Origin: Zizania palustris
Taxonomy: Eukaryota > Streptophyta > Magnoliopsida > Poales > Poaceae
Assembly (NCBI GenBank): GCA_019279435.1
Contig: JAAALK010000289.1
Location: forward strand, 8,314,342 to 8,378,341
Direction of reading: 5' to 3'
DNA length: 64,000 nt
The notes under the pieces were generated by a model that ran no database searches, was not told the origin of the DNA, and saw nothing but the letters and a program-made list of their open reading frames with translations. How positions within the stretch are numbered: the first letter of the stretch is position 1; every line of letters starts with the position of its first letter. This document shows, piece by piece, positions 40,458-50,549 of this stretch. The position numbers and the translations under genes were made by a program.

Positions 40458-41528
40458 TAGGTTTATTCGGTGAGCAGCATTAATTTGTAGTTCGGCTTTT
40501 ATTTCTGTCCTATCCAGAAAAAGCCACGAAAATTATTAGGATTAGATTTGTTTCCATAGCCTAGATTGCATCGGTTCACCTAGTTTTGGTGCTAGTTGTA
40601 GTCCTTCTTTGGCTTAACTTTTCTTGATCCATTCATAGAGTATAAGTGTCAATCTTGTCTTGGTATTTTCGTCAAAGTCAAGAGTCTAATTTAAATGTTT
40701 CGGTATCTATTTAGTCGCTAGAAATTTCGTTTTAAGATTGTGTTATGTTTGTTTGTTCCATCCGAGTCCACATAAATTCCTCTCTTTTTAGATTGAGAAC
40801 CATACCAAGCCAATCTATTGTGTAGGAATTTTTCCCTAACCCATGAGTCTAGCATATTGACAACTCCGGGAACTGCTCACTTAGGTTTGTCTAGTGTTTC
40901 CGATTGTTGGCAGTGCTAATCTTTACTCCATTGCAAGGAAAAAAATTCGAGTTGGCTAAATTCAAAAAAAAGAAGAGAGAAAGAAGTGTTCTGTCCAAAG
41001 TATATCAAAAAAGAAGAGAGAAAGAAGTGTTTTGTCCAAAGTATATCAAAAAAAGAAGGAAGAAAAAAAAAGAAAAGTGGTCGAAAGTGTTTAATTTTGT
41101 TTGGAGTTTTTATTTGAAGTTTCAAGTTCTGTCCTGCGTCTTTTGTTTCAATAGTAGATGTGAGCAATATTGTGACCCCTTATTTGAGTTATTGCTAGTG
41201 TCTCTCCTTGTGCGTTGCAACACGAGAAGTACTCCGACATTGATTTTTAGCTCATCCCCAAAGTTCCAATCGCCCCATTTATCTCCACATGTTTGGTTCC
41301 ATTTGTGTCGTTTGTCATACAGACAACACTTGGATTGGTGAATTGGTGTTGTTAGATCTCCCAACCAAAATCCACTATATACCCTAGTCTGTTGTGTGAT
41401 AGTTTTCACCCTTGATATTCACTTCATCACATCCATGCACGTTCTGCCCATACAAGTCGTTAAGCTACTCTAATTCACTATGGAATGGTAAGATACATTG
41501 TTTTCTTTCAGATGAGAGAGTTGAGAGT
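40458..41528 (+). other. Element F leader, left part
   Basis: About 1.07 kb of leader without a credible gene. It holds an A-rich 41-bp tandem duplication (40971-41051; AGAAGAGAGAAAGAAGTGTT repeated at 41012). The ORF 40904-41341 reads through that repeat and is Lys-rich by composition only. The leader ends at target duplication AGAGT (41524-41528) and resumes at 53703. Confidence 0.6.
40971..41051 (+). repeat. 41-bp tandem duplication in F leader
   Basis: Two near-identical copies of an A/G-rich unit that includes GTCCAAAGTATATC, at 40971 and 41012. Confidence 0.85.
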
Positions 41529-44500
41529 TGTAGCGCCCCGATTTATCAAAATCGAGACATTATTGAATTTCATAAGAAAAACAATAATACAAGAGGTTCA
41601 TCATGCGACAACGTACATACGACAATATTCATGGTACGTAGACCATATTTATTACATCAAAGTTTTGGTAAAAACAGTAATAAAGATAATTAAAATTCTG
41701 CATGACGAACATCTTCTTCAGGATCTTTCTTCTCGACTGGGTCGCTACTCCAGACCGTCTCCATAGTAAGCATCCTCTGTGAGGTCCAACGGGTATGAGT
41801 ACAAAAAGTACTCAACAAGCCACCGCAACTGCAAGTAATAATGCAGGATAATAAACAAAGAAGGGTAATGGCTAATATTGCGGAAAAGTACAGTTTCAGT
41901 TTATTGCATTTAGTGTAGTCACATTTTAATGATGCGGAAAAGTAAACATGAACATCAACAACATCAACTAACTCGAGGAGTACGTTTACCTCCTCGCACA
42001 ACAGTCCTTACATGTCAAACCATCATGCACATCCATATTCAATGTAATCTAACTAGGGGATGTCACGCAACCCGCCATTGACCGTGGGCTCGGCTTTTCG
42101 AAAAGATTTAAGACTCTGATCAGAGATGTACTACTGTACCCACAAGGAATGCAGTATTCCCAAACGAGATGACCCATACCACGGGAACTCGTGCCAAAAC
42201 CTCAGCATGAAATGTTCCAAGCGATAACCACCCGCTCTAGGTTTTGCCGGCGCGCCGGGCCGCATCCCGGCTAACGTCGCACCCCCTTTTGCGCCACATT
42301 GGTACAAGTCACCCGCAGGTGCTACTTGACTCATCTCCAAATGGTGGCCTCGGTTTGGAACAATCCATACCTTAGTTAGGACTTACCCACTAGACTTGTG
42401 GTTAGTACGTAAGTGTATTGCAACGGATCCCTCAAACCGGTCCTTATAGTGCCTCGGGTGCTACCGACCAATGCCCTAGCTTGCACCCGGAACCCACCAT
42501 GCATTCACTCACAACCACAACTCTAACACCGACAGAATTCCATAGATAAGAAACAATGGGGATCATATAATAGAACCATGTACTACGACTCATTTTTATC
42601 CTATAGCGATCGTGTCGATATATTGGACACTAGCTAATAACATTTATCATATGGTGACAAGGAGTTTAGGCTAGAGAGCATGGCTTGGGTTGCACATCAA
42701 GGTCGGGGGATCCTAAATAAATATATTGTAAGGGTTCATTTGACTAATTCACATATAACCTATGTGTTTTAGCGATAGTTTAATCAAACATGGGTTCAAT
42801 ATGCTCAAAAGATTGGTTTGGTGACTTGCCTTGTTCAGCGAAAGGCGAGGGAGGGACTTCCGGGAAGTATTCCGGCTCCTCGGTGGTGTCGTAGTCTTTT
42901 CAAGATAATAAAGTAAAATAAAAAGAACACAACATTCAATCAAACAATATAACATTACATGATAAGCACATAAGTTAAAGTTGGTTTGATTAAGAATAAG
43001 ATAAACTCAATTGTTAAGGTTCTGAGATTTATTTCATAATAAATTTTCAAGGAATTAAAATGAAAAGTTGTCCTTTTTAGAAAGGGCTGTTTAAATGTGA
43101 TTATTGTCATATTAAGTTTCCTAATAAACTTTTAAATGTAAAGTTCATATTAGTTTAATGGTTTTCAGTACATGGACAGAAAGGAAATAAATATAAATTT
43201 CTCTGAAGTTTAAATATTTGAATTTGTATTTTAACCCTAGAGGCATTTGAATATTCATTTGAATAAACCTGGAATGTCCAAAGTAAACCTACTGTTTTTA
43301 TTGTATAATCATGTAGAGAATAATATTATGAATTTTCTGAAATTGGAATGGCAATTTTTAGAGTTCAAATGCGCCAGATATGAATTTTACAAGTTTTAAA
43401 CCTTTTCTGGAATTTATTTTCAAATTTAAACCCTCTCGGGTCCACGGTGAGCTAGGCTCACGGTGAACCCGCGCACTGTGCGCGTGCACCGGATCCAGAT
43501 CCGCCGTTGGATCGCGATCGGGCGGTCACGGGCGAGGCGGGGGTGTTAAAATGACGTGGACGGCTGAGATTAAAACGTTTGAACCGGTACGCGATGGACG
43601 CTCCAGATTAAACGTGGGTTTTTTAAAACTAACGGACGCGTGAGATTAAAACATTCCCCTTTGCTCAGATCCGACGGCGCAGATTAAATCGCACATGGGA
43701 TTTAATCAGTACCGTTAGATCCAGATCGCACGGCCAGGATCATATCCGACACGGCACGGGTACTCGACCCGTGCCAGTCGTCTTCTCCGGTGACGGCGAG
43801 CGGGCCAGCGGCCATGGCAGGCGACGGCGGTCGGGTCTAAGGCCTAAAATGGAAAGAGGGAGCTACGGGGATCACGAGGGTACCCTTGCAGCAGCGAGCG
43901 GTCGACGGAGCGAGGCCGGCGACGAGCGGGGGCGGCGAAGGTGTTCGGGTCCTTGGCGGCGACGGCGATCCGGCGAGGTTCGTCGACGACGGAGTGGTGG
44001 CCGGCGTTGGGGAGGTCCTTGCAGTCACGTTGGTGGTGGAGGCGCGGACAGAGGTGGTCCGAGGCGACGACGAGAGGTGGCCGGAGGCGAAACAGGAGGA
44101 AAGCGCTAGGAGGAGAAGTGCGGGCGCTCTGCTTGGACTGCGTGCAATTGGACGCGTGAACCGAATGCGGTGGAGGGCAGGGTTTTAAATAGGGGTACCG
44201 GCGGGGGCAGGGAGGGCGCAATTGACGGTGGCCGGGGATAAATGTGTTTTGACACCGGCGAGCTCGGGTTAAACGCGGTTCATCGAACATGGACGCGAAT
44301 CGGCCGAGTTTAATAGGGGGAAACGGTCGGCGCGTTGAGGGGAATTCATTGCCGACGAGTAATTAAGGTGAGGGGATCGGCGGGGGCGGATCCGAGGCTA
44401 GATTAGGGCTTCGGCCGGCGAGGGGGGGGGATTTGGCGGCGGATCTCGCGGGGACGACGAATCCGACAGGTGGGGGCCACCTGCCAGTGAGCGCGAACGA

Positions 44501-44931
44501 GTGAGGGAGGCGGCTGACGGGTGGGGCCGTGGCGTCGGGCGCGCGCGAGGGGAGGCATTCGGCGCCGACAGGTGGGGTCAGGCTGTCAGCCTAAGGCGCG
44601 CGGGGTAACGGGCTGGGCCGGCCGGGAGAGAGAGAAGGGAGGGAGGGGAGCCCATTACTGTTTCCAAGGTTTTCAGATTTAAAATAATTGCAGAAAATGG
44701 ATTAAATATTTTGGAGTATTTCCAGAGTGGATAAAAATTTGTAAAAATTCTCAAAAATATATTTTGGCCCTGGGAGTTTATACAAAAATTTTCAGCTCCT
44801 GGTTTGGTCATAAACTCTATGATCTAGTTCAAAAGGGTATAAAAAGGTATTAAAGGTATTTTCAAAAATATAAAATCTAGGAAATTGAATTAATTAATAT
44901 TTTTATTGTTTTGGAAATTTGGGGTGTTACA
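41529..44931 (-). repeat. Element E 3' LTR
   Basis: In element orientation it starts TGTAACACCCCAAATTTCC and ends CGGGGCGCTACA. A TATA-like ATTTAAAA lies at 44183-44190. A GC-rich, CpG-dense part covers about 43440-44640. The ORFs there on both strands (43771-44290) are compositional. Confidence 0.93.
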
Positions 44932-44950
44932 AACCTATCCCCCTTACAAA
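44932..44950 (-). other. Element E polypurine tract
   Basis: In element orientation GTAAGGGGGATAGGTT lies directly before the 3' LTR. Confidence 0.8.
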
Positions 44951-44975
44951 GAATCTCGTCCTCGAGATTGGAACG

Positions 44976-46151
44976 TTACTCGAATAACTCGAGGTATTGG
45001 GCTTTTAGTTCATCTTCCTTCTCCCATGTAGCTTCTTCGGCGGGATGGTTGTTCCACTGAACCTTGCAGAAGCGAACTAAACGGCTTCTAGTTACCCTTT
45101 CCTTGGTTTCCAAGATCTTGATGGGTTTCTCTATGTAGGTCAAGTCTTCCTGGGCGTTGAGCTATTGAAGATCGGCTTGCTCGGTGGGTACACGAAGGCA
45201 CTTCTTCAGCTGAGAGACGTGGAACACATCGTGAACTCCTGCCAAGGATGGAGGAAGCTCAAGTTGATATGCCACTTCCCCTTGTCGTCGGAGGATCTGA
45301 AAAGGTCCGATGTAGCGGGGTGCTAGTTTTCCTTTCATGTTGAACCTTTGAGTGCCACGGAGGGGAGTAACTCGAAGATAGACATAATCGCCCTCCTCAA
45401 AGGCTAGGTCTCTTCGACGGTTGTCGGCATAGCTCTTCTGCCGGGATTGGGCTGCCTTTAATCGGTCTCTTATGATCTTGACCTTCTCTTCAGCTTCCCT
45501 TAATAGATCGGTCCCAAATAGTTGCGACTCTCCGGTTTGATCCCAGAGCAACGGCGTTCTGCACTTACGTCCGTAGAGTGCTTCGAACGGGGACATTTGC
45601 AGGCTGGCTTGATAGCTGTTGTTGTAGGAGAACTCTGCATATGGTAAGTTCTTGTCCCACATTCCGCCAAAGTCTAGAGCACAAGCTCTAAGCATATCTT
45701 CCAATATCTGGTTGACCCTTTCGGTTTGACCGTCGGTCTGTGGATGATAGGCGGTGCTAAAGTTCAGCCGGGTGCCGAGTTCCTCTTGAAGGTTCTTCCA
45801 AAACTTGGAGGTAAACTGACTCCCGTGGTCAGATACAATCTTCTTAGGAACTCCGTGAAGGCACACGATCCGAGTCATATACAACTCAGCCAACTTGGCG
45901 ACGGTGTAAGTTGTCTTGACCGGAATGAAGTGAGCTACCTTGGTGAGTCGGTCGACGATCACCCAGATAGAGTCATGTCCAGCTTGGGTTCTGGGCAGTC
46001 CCGTGATGAAGTCCATTCCTATCTCTTCCCACTTCCATTCAGGGACCTTGAGAGGTTGGAGAAGTCCGGTAGACCTTTGATGCTCTGCCTTGACTCGCCG
46101 GCATGTGTCGCACCTGGCCACATACTCAGCTATTTCCCTCTTCATGCTGAC
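44976..46151 (-). pseudogene. Element E integrase core and chromodomain
   Basis: The ORF 46145-45162 has CDTCRRVKAEHQR, GMDFITGLP, VSDHGSQFTSKFWKNL, TDGQTERVNQI, the GPF module (KLAPRYIGPFQILR) and VHDVFHVSQLKKCL. The DDE residues are all present; the usual Arg after SD is His. After a TAG (45162-45164) the same frame continues with EDLTYIEKPIKIL, TRSRLVRFCKVQW and AEEATWEKEDELK, a chromodomain that in such elements guides integration to marked chromatin. The frame ends in TAA at 44976-44978. Plus-strand ORFs at 45726-46214 are shadows. Confidence 0.9.
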
Positions 46152-46895
46152 TCACCAATATTTTTCCTTCAGATCTTGATACATCTTCGTACTCCCGGGA
46201 TGGATGGAGTATAAAGTACCGTGGGCTTCCTGAAGGATGAGAGTCTTCAATTCAAGCTGGTCGGGTACACATATTCGGTTTCCGAACCAGATGGTACCAT
46301 GCTCGTCCTCGGAAAATCCGGGGGCTTTACCCTTCCTCATGTTCTGCTGGATCTCCAGGATGTCCGGGTCTTCCTTTTGCTTTTCTCGGATCTGGTCTAT
46401 TAAAACAGGCCGAGACTCCAAGGCAGCGAGGTACGCTCGGGTGGTGATCCCTAGGTTTAGCCTTTCCATCTCCTTGTAAAGTAAAGGAGCTTGGTCCTGA
46501 ATCATGATGGCATTGCAGTACCCTTTTCGACTAAGGGCGTCTGCCACCACATTCACCATGCCCGGATGATAATGGATGCCCAAGTCATAATCCTTGATCA
46601 GTTCCAACCATCTCCTTTGCCTGAGATTCAGATCTGGTTGGGTGAATATATACTTGAGGCTCTTGTGGTCGGTGAAGACATCACACAGATTCCCCACAAG
46701 GTAATGTCTCTGTATCTTCAAGGCATGAACCATGGCTGCTAATTCCAGATCGTGGGTTGGGTAGTTCAGCTCATGCGGTCTCAGTTGCCGGGAGGCGTAG
46801 GATATCACCTTCCCTTCTTGCATTAAGACGCATCCCAATCCTTGACGAGAGGCATCGCAGTAGACGTGGAAGTCTTTCCGGATGTCTGGCAGGGT
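46152..46895 (-). pseudogene. Element E RNase H and integrase zinc finger
   Basis: Open frame from a one-base insertion near 46895 to a TGA (46152-46154), which replaces the second Trp of the KYWW block seen in the fragment at 13575. RNase H motifs: DFHVYCDASRQGLGCVLMQE, VISYASRQLRPHELNYPTHD, DHKSLKYIFTQPDLNLRQRR and HYHPGMVNVVADALSR. The zinc finger start AHGTLYSIHPGSTKMYQDL follows. Plus-strand ORFs at 46221-47041 are shadows. Confidence 0.9.
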
Positions 46896-47744
46896 CAGAA
46901 ATAGGGGCTGACACGAGCTTTTTCTTGAGAGTCTGGAAGCTTTCTTCGCAGTCGGGGGTCCATTCAAACTTTACTTCCTTCTGCAAAAGTCTGGTCATCG
47001 GCTTGGCGATCTTGGAAAAATTCTCGATGAACCGGCGGTAGTATCCGGCCAATCCGAGAAAGCTCTGGATCTCGGTCACTGTCGTGGGCTGCAGCCAGTT
47101 GGTTACCGGTTCAACGGTGGTTGGGTCCACTGCTATTCCTCCGGCAGATATAACATGGCCGAGAAACTTCACCTCAGACGACCAAAATTCGCATTTGCTG
47201 TATTTGGCGTACAGTTGCTGCTCCCTTAGCTTTCCGAGGGTCAGACGGAGGTGAGTCTCATGTTCTTCCTTGGTCTTGGAGTAAATGAGGATATCATCGG
47301 TGAATACCACGATGAACTTATCCAAGAACTCCATGAATACATTGTTCATCATGTTCATGAAGAAGGCCGGGGCATTCGTGAGTCCGAACGACATCACGGT
47401 ATACTCGTAGAGCCCATAGCGGGAGGTGAAGGCAGTCTTGGGTATGTCTTCTTCTCTAATCCTCAATTGGTGATAACCTGACCTGAGGTCAATCTTGGAA
47501 AACACCGAGGATCCTTTCAGTTGATTGAACAGGTCGTCGATCCGAGGCAATGGGTATTTGTTCTTGATGGTTACGTCGTTCAAGGCTCTGTAGTCCATGC
47601 ACATCCTCTTGGTCTTGTCCTTCTTCATGGTAAATATGACCGGTGCACCCCAGGGTGAGGTACTCGGTCGGATGTACCCTTTCTGCTCTCGGTCTTCGAT
47701 ATTACTCTTGACTTCGGCTAGTTCATTAGCGGCCATCCGGTACG
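46896..47744 (-). pseudogene. Element E reverse transcriptase
   Basis: The ORF 47778-46771 reads MAANELAEVKSNIEDREQKG, STSPWGAPVIFTMKKDKTKR, NKYPLPRIDDLFNQLKGSSV, SGYHQLRIREEDIPKTAFTS and MSFGLTNAPAFFMNMMNNVF. The catalytic box reads FTDDILIYSK, with Thr where the fragment at 12440 has Ile; both Asp residues are kept. The thumb FLGHVISAGGIAVDPTTVEP and connection GLAGYYRRFIENFSKIAKPM follow. A frameshift near 47745 separates it from protease and another near 46895 from RNase H. Confidence 0.9.
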
Positions 47745-49444
47745 GGGCGCTTGGAGATTGGAGTGGTCCCGGGGACAAGTTCGATTCTGAATTCGATGTC
47801 CCGCTTGGGAGGCATTCTGGGTAGGTCTTCAGGGAAGACGTCCGCGAACTCCTTGACTATGGGTACCTCTTCAAGAGCTATCGAGCGAAGGGATGCTCTG
47901 AGTTGTTTGCGACTGGTCATTCGAAAGGTGACGGCTGCACCTTCAGGGTTGGTCACCGTGATGGACTTGTTGGCACAGTCGATCACTCCCTTGTGCTTCA
48001 TCAACCAATCCATCCCTAGTATGAGGTCGAGTCCGGTGCATTTTATGAGGACTGGCTCGGCCCAAAATAATACTCCTTGGATGTCAATCTGAACCTTAGG
48101 GCTGTATAAGCGGGCTAAGGTCCTATTGCCGGGAGTGGCAATCACCATGGGGATGGGTAGAGGGAGCACGTCCAGTTCGTTGGTTTTCACAAAATCTTCA
48201 GAGGCGAAGGAGTGTGTTTCTCCAGAGTCAAATAATATTATGGCCGGTACGGAATTCACAGTAAACGTACCGAGCACGACTTCAGGAGCCTCCTGAGCTT
48301 CCTCCGCGCTGATGTGGTTGACGCGGGCACGAACCGCCTGGTTGGGTGCCGCGCCTTGGGGCTGCTTGGGGTGAGGACACTGGTGCGAATAGTGCCCTTC
48401 CTTGTGGCAGTTGAAGCAGACAACCGGCCTCCCTTGGCGATCCTTCAAGATTGGGGCCTTGGCGGCTGGTGTCGGCTGAGCGGCCGGAGCTGGTGGAGGA
48501 GGGCGAGGATGCCCAGTGTTGGATCCACCGGCGGCGTGAGGTGGCCTGTAGGCGGGCCGAGGATGGTAGGCGGGCGCTGGTGGCGGAGGGACGAAGCGGG
48601 GCCTCTGAGAGTTCGCCTGCTGGTACTTGAAGGCGATCATCTTCCTCTTCTTGAGGTCCAACCTGTTTTGCTCATTCTCTTGGATGAGCGCTTTGTTGAC
48701 TAGCCGTTGGAAGTCGGCGTAGTCGGTGGCGACGAGCTGGATGGACAGCTCATCCTTAAGTCCCCGGAGGAACTTGGCTTGGCGGAGGGCGTCGGTGCGC
48801 ACTTCCTCCGGTGCATAGCGGGCGAGGCGATTGAACTCATGGAGGTACTCCATGACGGTCCGGTTGCCTTGTTGCAGGTCGCGGAACTCCTGCTGTTTCA
48901 CCGCGATGACACCGGCGGGGACGTGGGCGGCACGGAAGGCGATGGTGAACTCCGCCCAGGTCACCACGTGGCCCTCCGTCTGGGACTTGCGATAATTGTC
49001 CCACCATTCAGCGGCGGGACCCTGGAGCTGATGAGTGGCCAAGGCCACTCGCTCCCGGTCGGTGCAGGGGAGGAGGTCAAGCTTCTTTCCGATGGTGCGA
49101 AGCCAATCTCTTGCCTCCATCGGGTTGGTGGTGCTTGAGAAGATGGGCGGACGCACGCGCAGAAACTCCGAGAGTTGTGGAGCGGGTGCGGGTGCTGGTG
49201 CGCGAGGGGCAGGCTCCCCGTTCTGCAGTCGGTCCAACTGAGCTTGTTGGTGCTGCATCTGTGTGAGGAGGGCGGTGATCAGTTGGTTCTAATTCGCCAT
49301 CATTTCCGCCAAAGTGGGGTGGTTGGTGGAGGGCGACCCAGACTGACGCGGGCCCGTTGCACCCCAGTTGGGTACAACACCCTCGGGCGCATCACGGCTT
49401 TCTCCTGCTCCGTTGTTGGAGCCGGTGTTCTGGCGGTCGGCCAT
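47745..49444 (-). pseudogene. gag: Element E gag and protease
   Basis: The natural start is probably ATG 49442-49444 (MADRQNTGSNN). A TAG at 49289-49291 interrupts, and the open part begins at 49258. The capsid domain has MEARDWLRTIGKKLDLLPCT, EWWDNYRKSQTEGHVVTWAE and EYLHEFNRLARYAPEEVRTD. The CCHC knuckle CFNCHKEGHYSHQC is complete. A Pro/Ala-rich linker surrounds it. The protease block reads AIILFDSGETHSFASEDFVK; the usual Ala after Asp-Ser-Gly is Glu. LILGMDWLMKHKGVIDC follows, then the frameshift into RT. Plus-strand ORFs at 48314-49459 are shadows. Confidence 0.9.
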
Positions 49445-49632
49445 CTTCTGAATTCATAAGGTTATAAGGCAAAAAGATGACAACACAATTAACGAGAATA
49501 GTTTATGCATATATAAATCAAGTGGTAAAATGTTCATTACAATCAAGTTCTTATTCTACCCACAACACACTCGTCGTGAGTAGCACCACATACAAAATTA
49601 TGCTTTTTTATTTAAATAGCGACTCCTAACGC
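49445..49632 (-). other. Spacer between extra ORF and gag of element E
   Basis: About 190 bp, A/T-rich, without a coding frame. It may hold signals for translation of gag from the second position on the RNA. Confidence 0.4.
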
Positions 49633-50412
49633 CTACTCGCCACCGGAGGCGGTCTCCGTGCTCTCGGAACAATGAGTACGCGGCTCCAGAGGGATGGTGG
49701 GTTCGAGAAAGTTCTCGATGATGGAGTCGGCGACGAGGCCGGGGCGCGGTGTAGGGGCGCTGGTGGAGGGGCTGGCGGGGGAGGGTCGTGGCGGGATCCT
49801 CTTGGGGCGAGGGAGGGGCTCACGGATGGGCTTCTTCATCCTTGGAAGAAGAGGAACCATCTCCACAATATCCTTCTGCAAGTGCTTGATCTTGCGCTGC
49901 AGCTCGCCGTTCTGTTGGATCAAGTTCTTTGTTTCATCACGAAGGAACTCGACCGCCTCATGGTGCTCGTCGTCATCGAGCACCGCCTCGGTATGGAGAT
50001 CGTCCATAGCCTGTAGAAGACGCGACTGCCGGGCCATGATCGGATCACGTACGGAGTGAACTCCGAGGTAGATGCTACAGTGGGCTCCGGGAGTACGCTT
50101 CGGCACAAGCCGGAAGGACGAGTTCTGAAGATGATCATCGTAGATCATCCTCAGCTTCATGAGGGCCTGGAGGGCGACTCGTTGGCACGCGACGTCGAAA
50201 GTCGGGCCTCCAAGTGCTATGGTGTAGGGCGGCAGGTGTTCTCCGGAGCCGTGGACGGTGAGGGAGACGTCGCAAGGCCCGACGAACTCGTTGGGGTACA
50301 CTCCTTGGAATTCGGGTTCGAAGAGGAACCCGAGGAAGGTGAGCATCATACGGAGCTCCCGGACGAAGCCCTCGTAGTGGCGGCAGTAGCTGTGGACTTG
50401 GTAGACAGGCAT
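49633..50412 (-). CDS. Unrecognised 259-codon ORF between primer site and gag of element E
   Basis: The first ORF on the element RNA, about 120 bp after the primer site, on the coding strand and in a different frame from gag. It is uninterrupted from ATG to TAG. Residues 1-110 look globular: YQVHSYCRHYEGFVRELRMM, GPCDVSLTVHGSGEHLPPYT and VACQRVALQALMKLRMIYDD. The strand-strand-helix order of the last two faintly recalls a double-stranded RNA-binding fold, but I cannot align it. Residues about 135-195 are charged and helical (EAVEFLRDETKNLIQQNGEL, KIKHLQKDIVEM), a likely coiled coil. The rest is Pro/Arg-rich (PRPKRIPPRPSPASPSTSA). No gag, envelope or zinc-finger motif is seen. Its function is unknown. 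ORFs on the other strand are shadows. Confidence 0.7.
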   Translation of the reverse strand: MPVYQVHSYCRHYEGFVRELRMMLTFLGFLFEPEFQGVYPNEFVGPCDVSLTVHGSGEHLPPYTIALGGPTFDVACQRVALQALMKLRMIYDDHLQNSSFRLVPKRTPGAHCSIYLGVHSVRDPIMARQSRLLQAMDDLHTEAVLDDDEHHEAVEFLRDETKNLIQQNGELQRKIKHLQKDIVEMVPLLPRMKKPIREPLPRPKRIPPRPSPASPSTSAPTPRPGLVADSIIENFLEPTIPLEPRTHCSESTETASGGE

Positions 50413-50533
50413 CTACAAACAGCAAGTTGAATAAAAGTGAGGAGAGGAACAAAGTTTATAAAGTAGGTTTTCGAGAAATAATTTCCGGTGGCTAATGGCT
50501 AGTCGGGTCTGTTTGGCTTCCTACAGTCAAGTC

Positions 50534-50546
50534 GGCTCTGATACCA
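50534..50546 (-). other. Element E primer binding site (initiator tRNA-Met)
   Basis: In element orientation TGGTATCAGAGCC starts three bases after the 5' LTR. It is complementary to the 3' end of initiator tRNA-Met. Confidence 0.92.
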
Positions 50547-50549
50547 TCT

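Noticed and set aside
40904..41341. 145-codon Lys-rich ORF in the F leader
   Set aside because: Driven by the A-rich 41-bp duplication; no support beyond composition.
43771..44290. Long overlapping ORFs on both strands in the E LTRs (also 52791-53241)
   Set aside because: Open because of high GC; Arg/Pro/Gly-rich in all frames, no start context or domain, and inside an LTR.
45726..49459. Plus-strand ORFs across E pol and gag
   Set aside because: Shadows of the minus-strand polyprotein frames.
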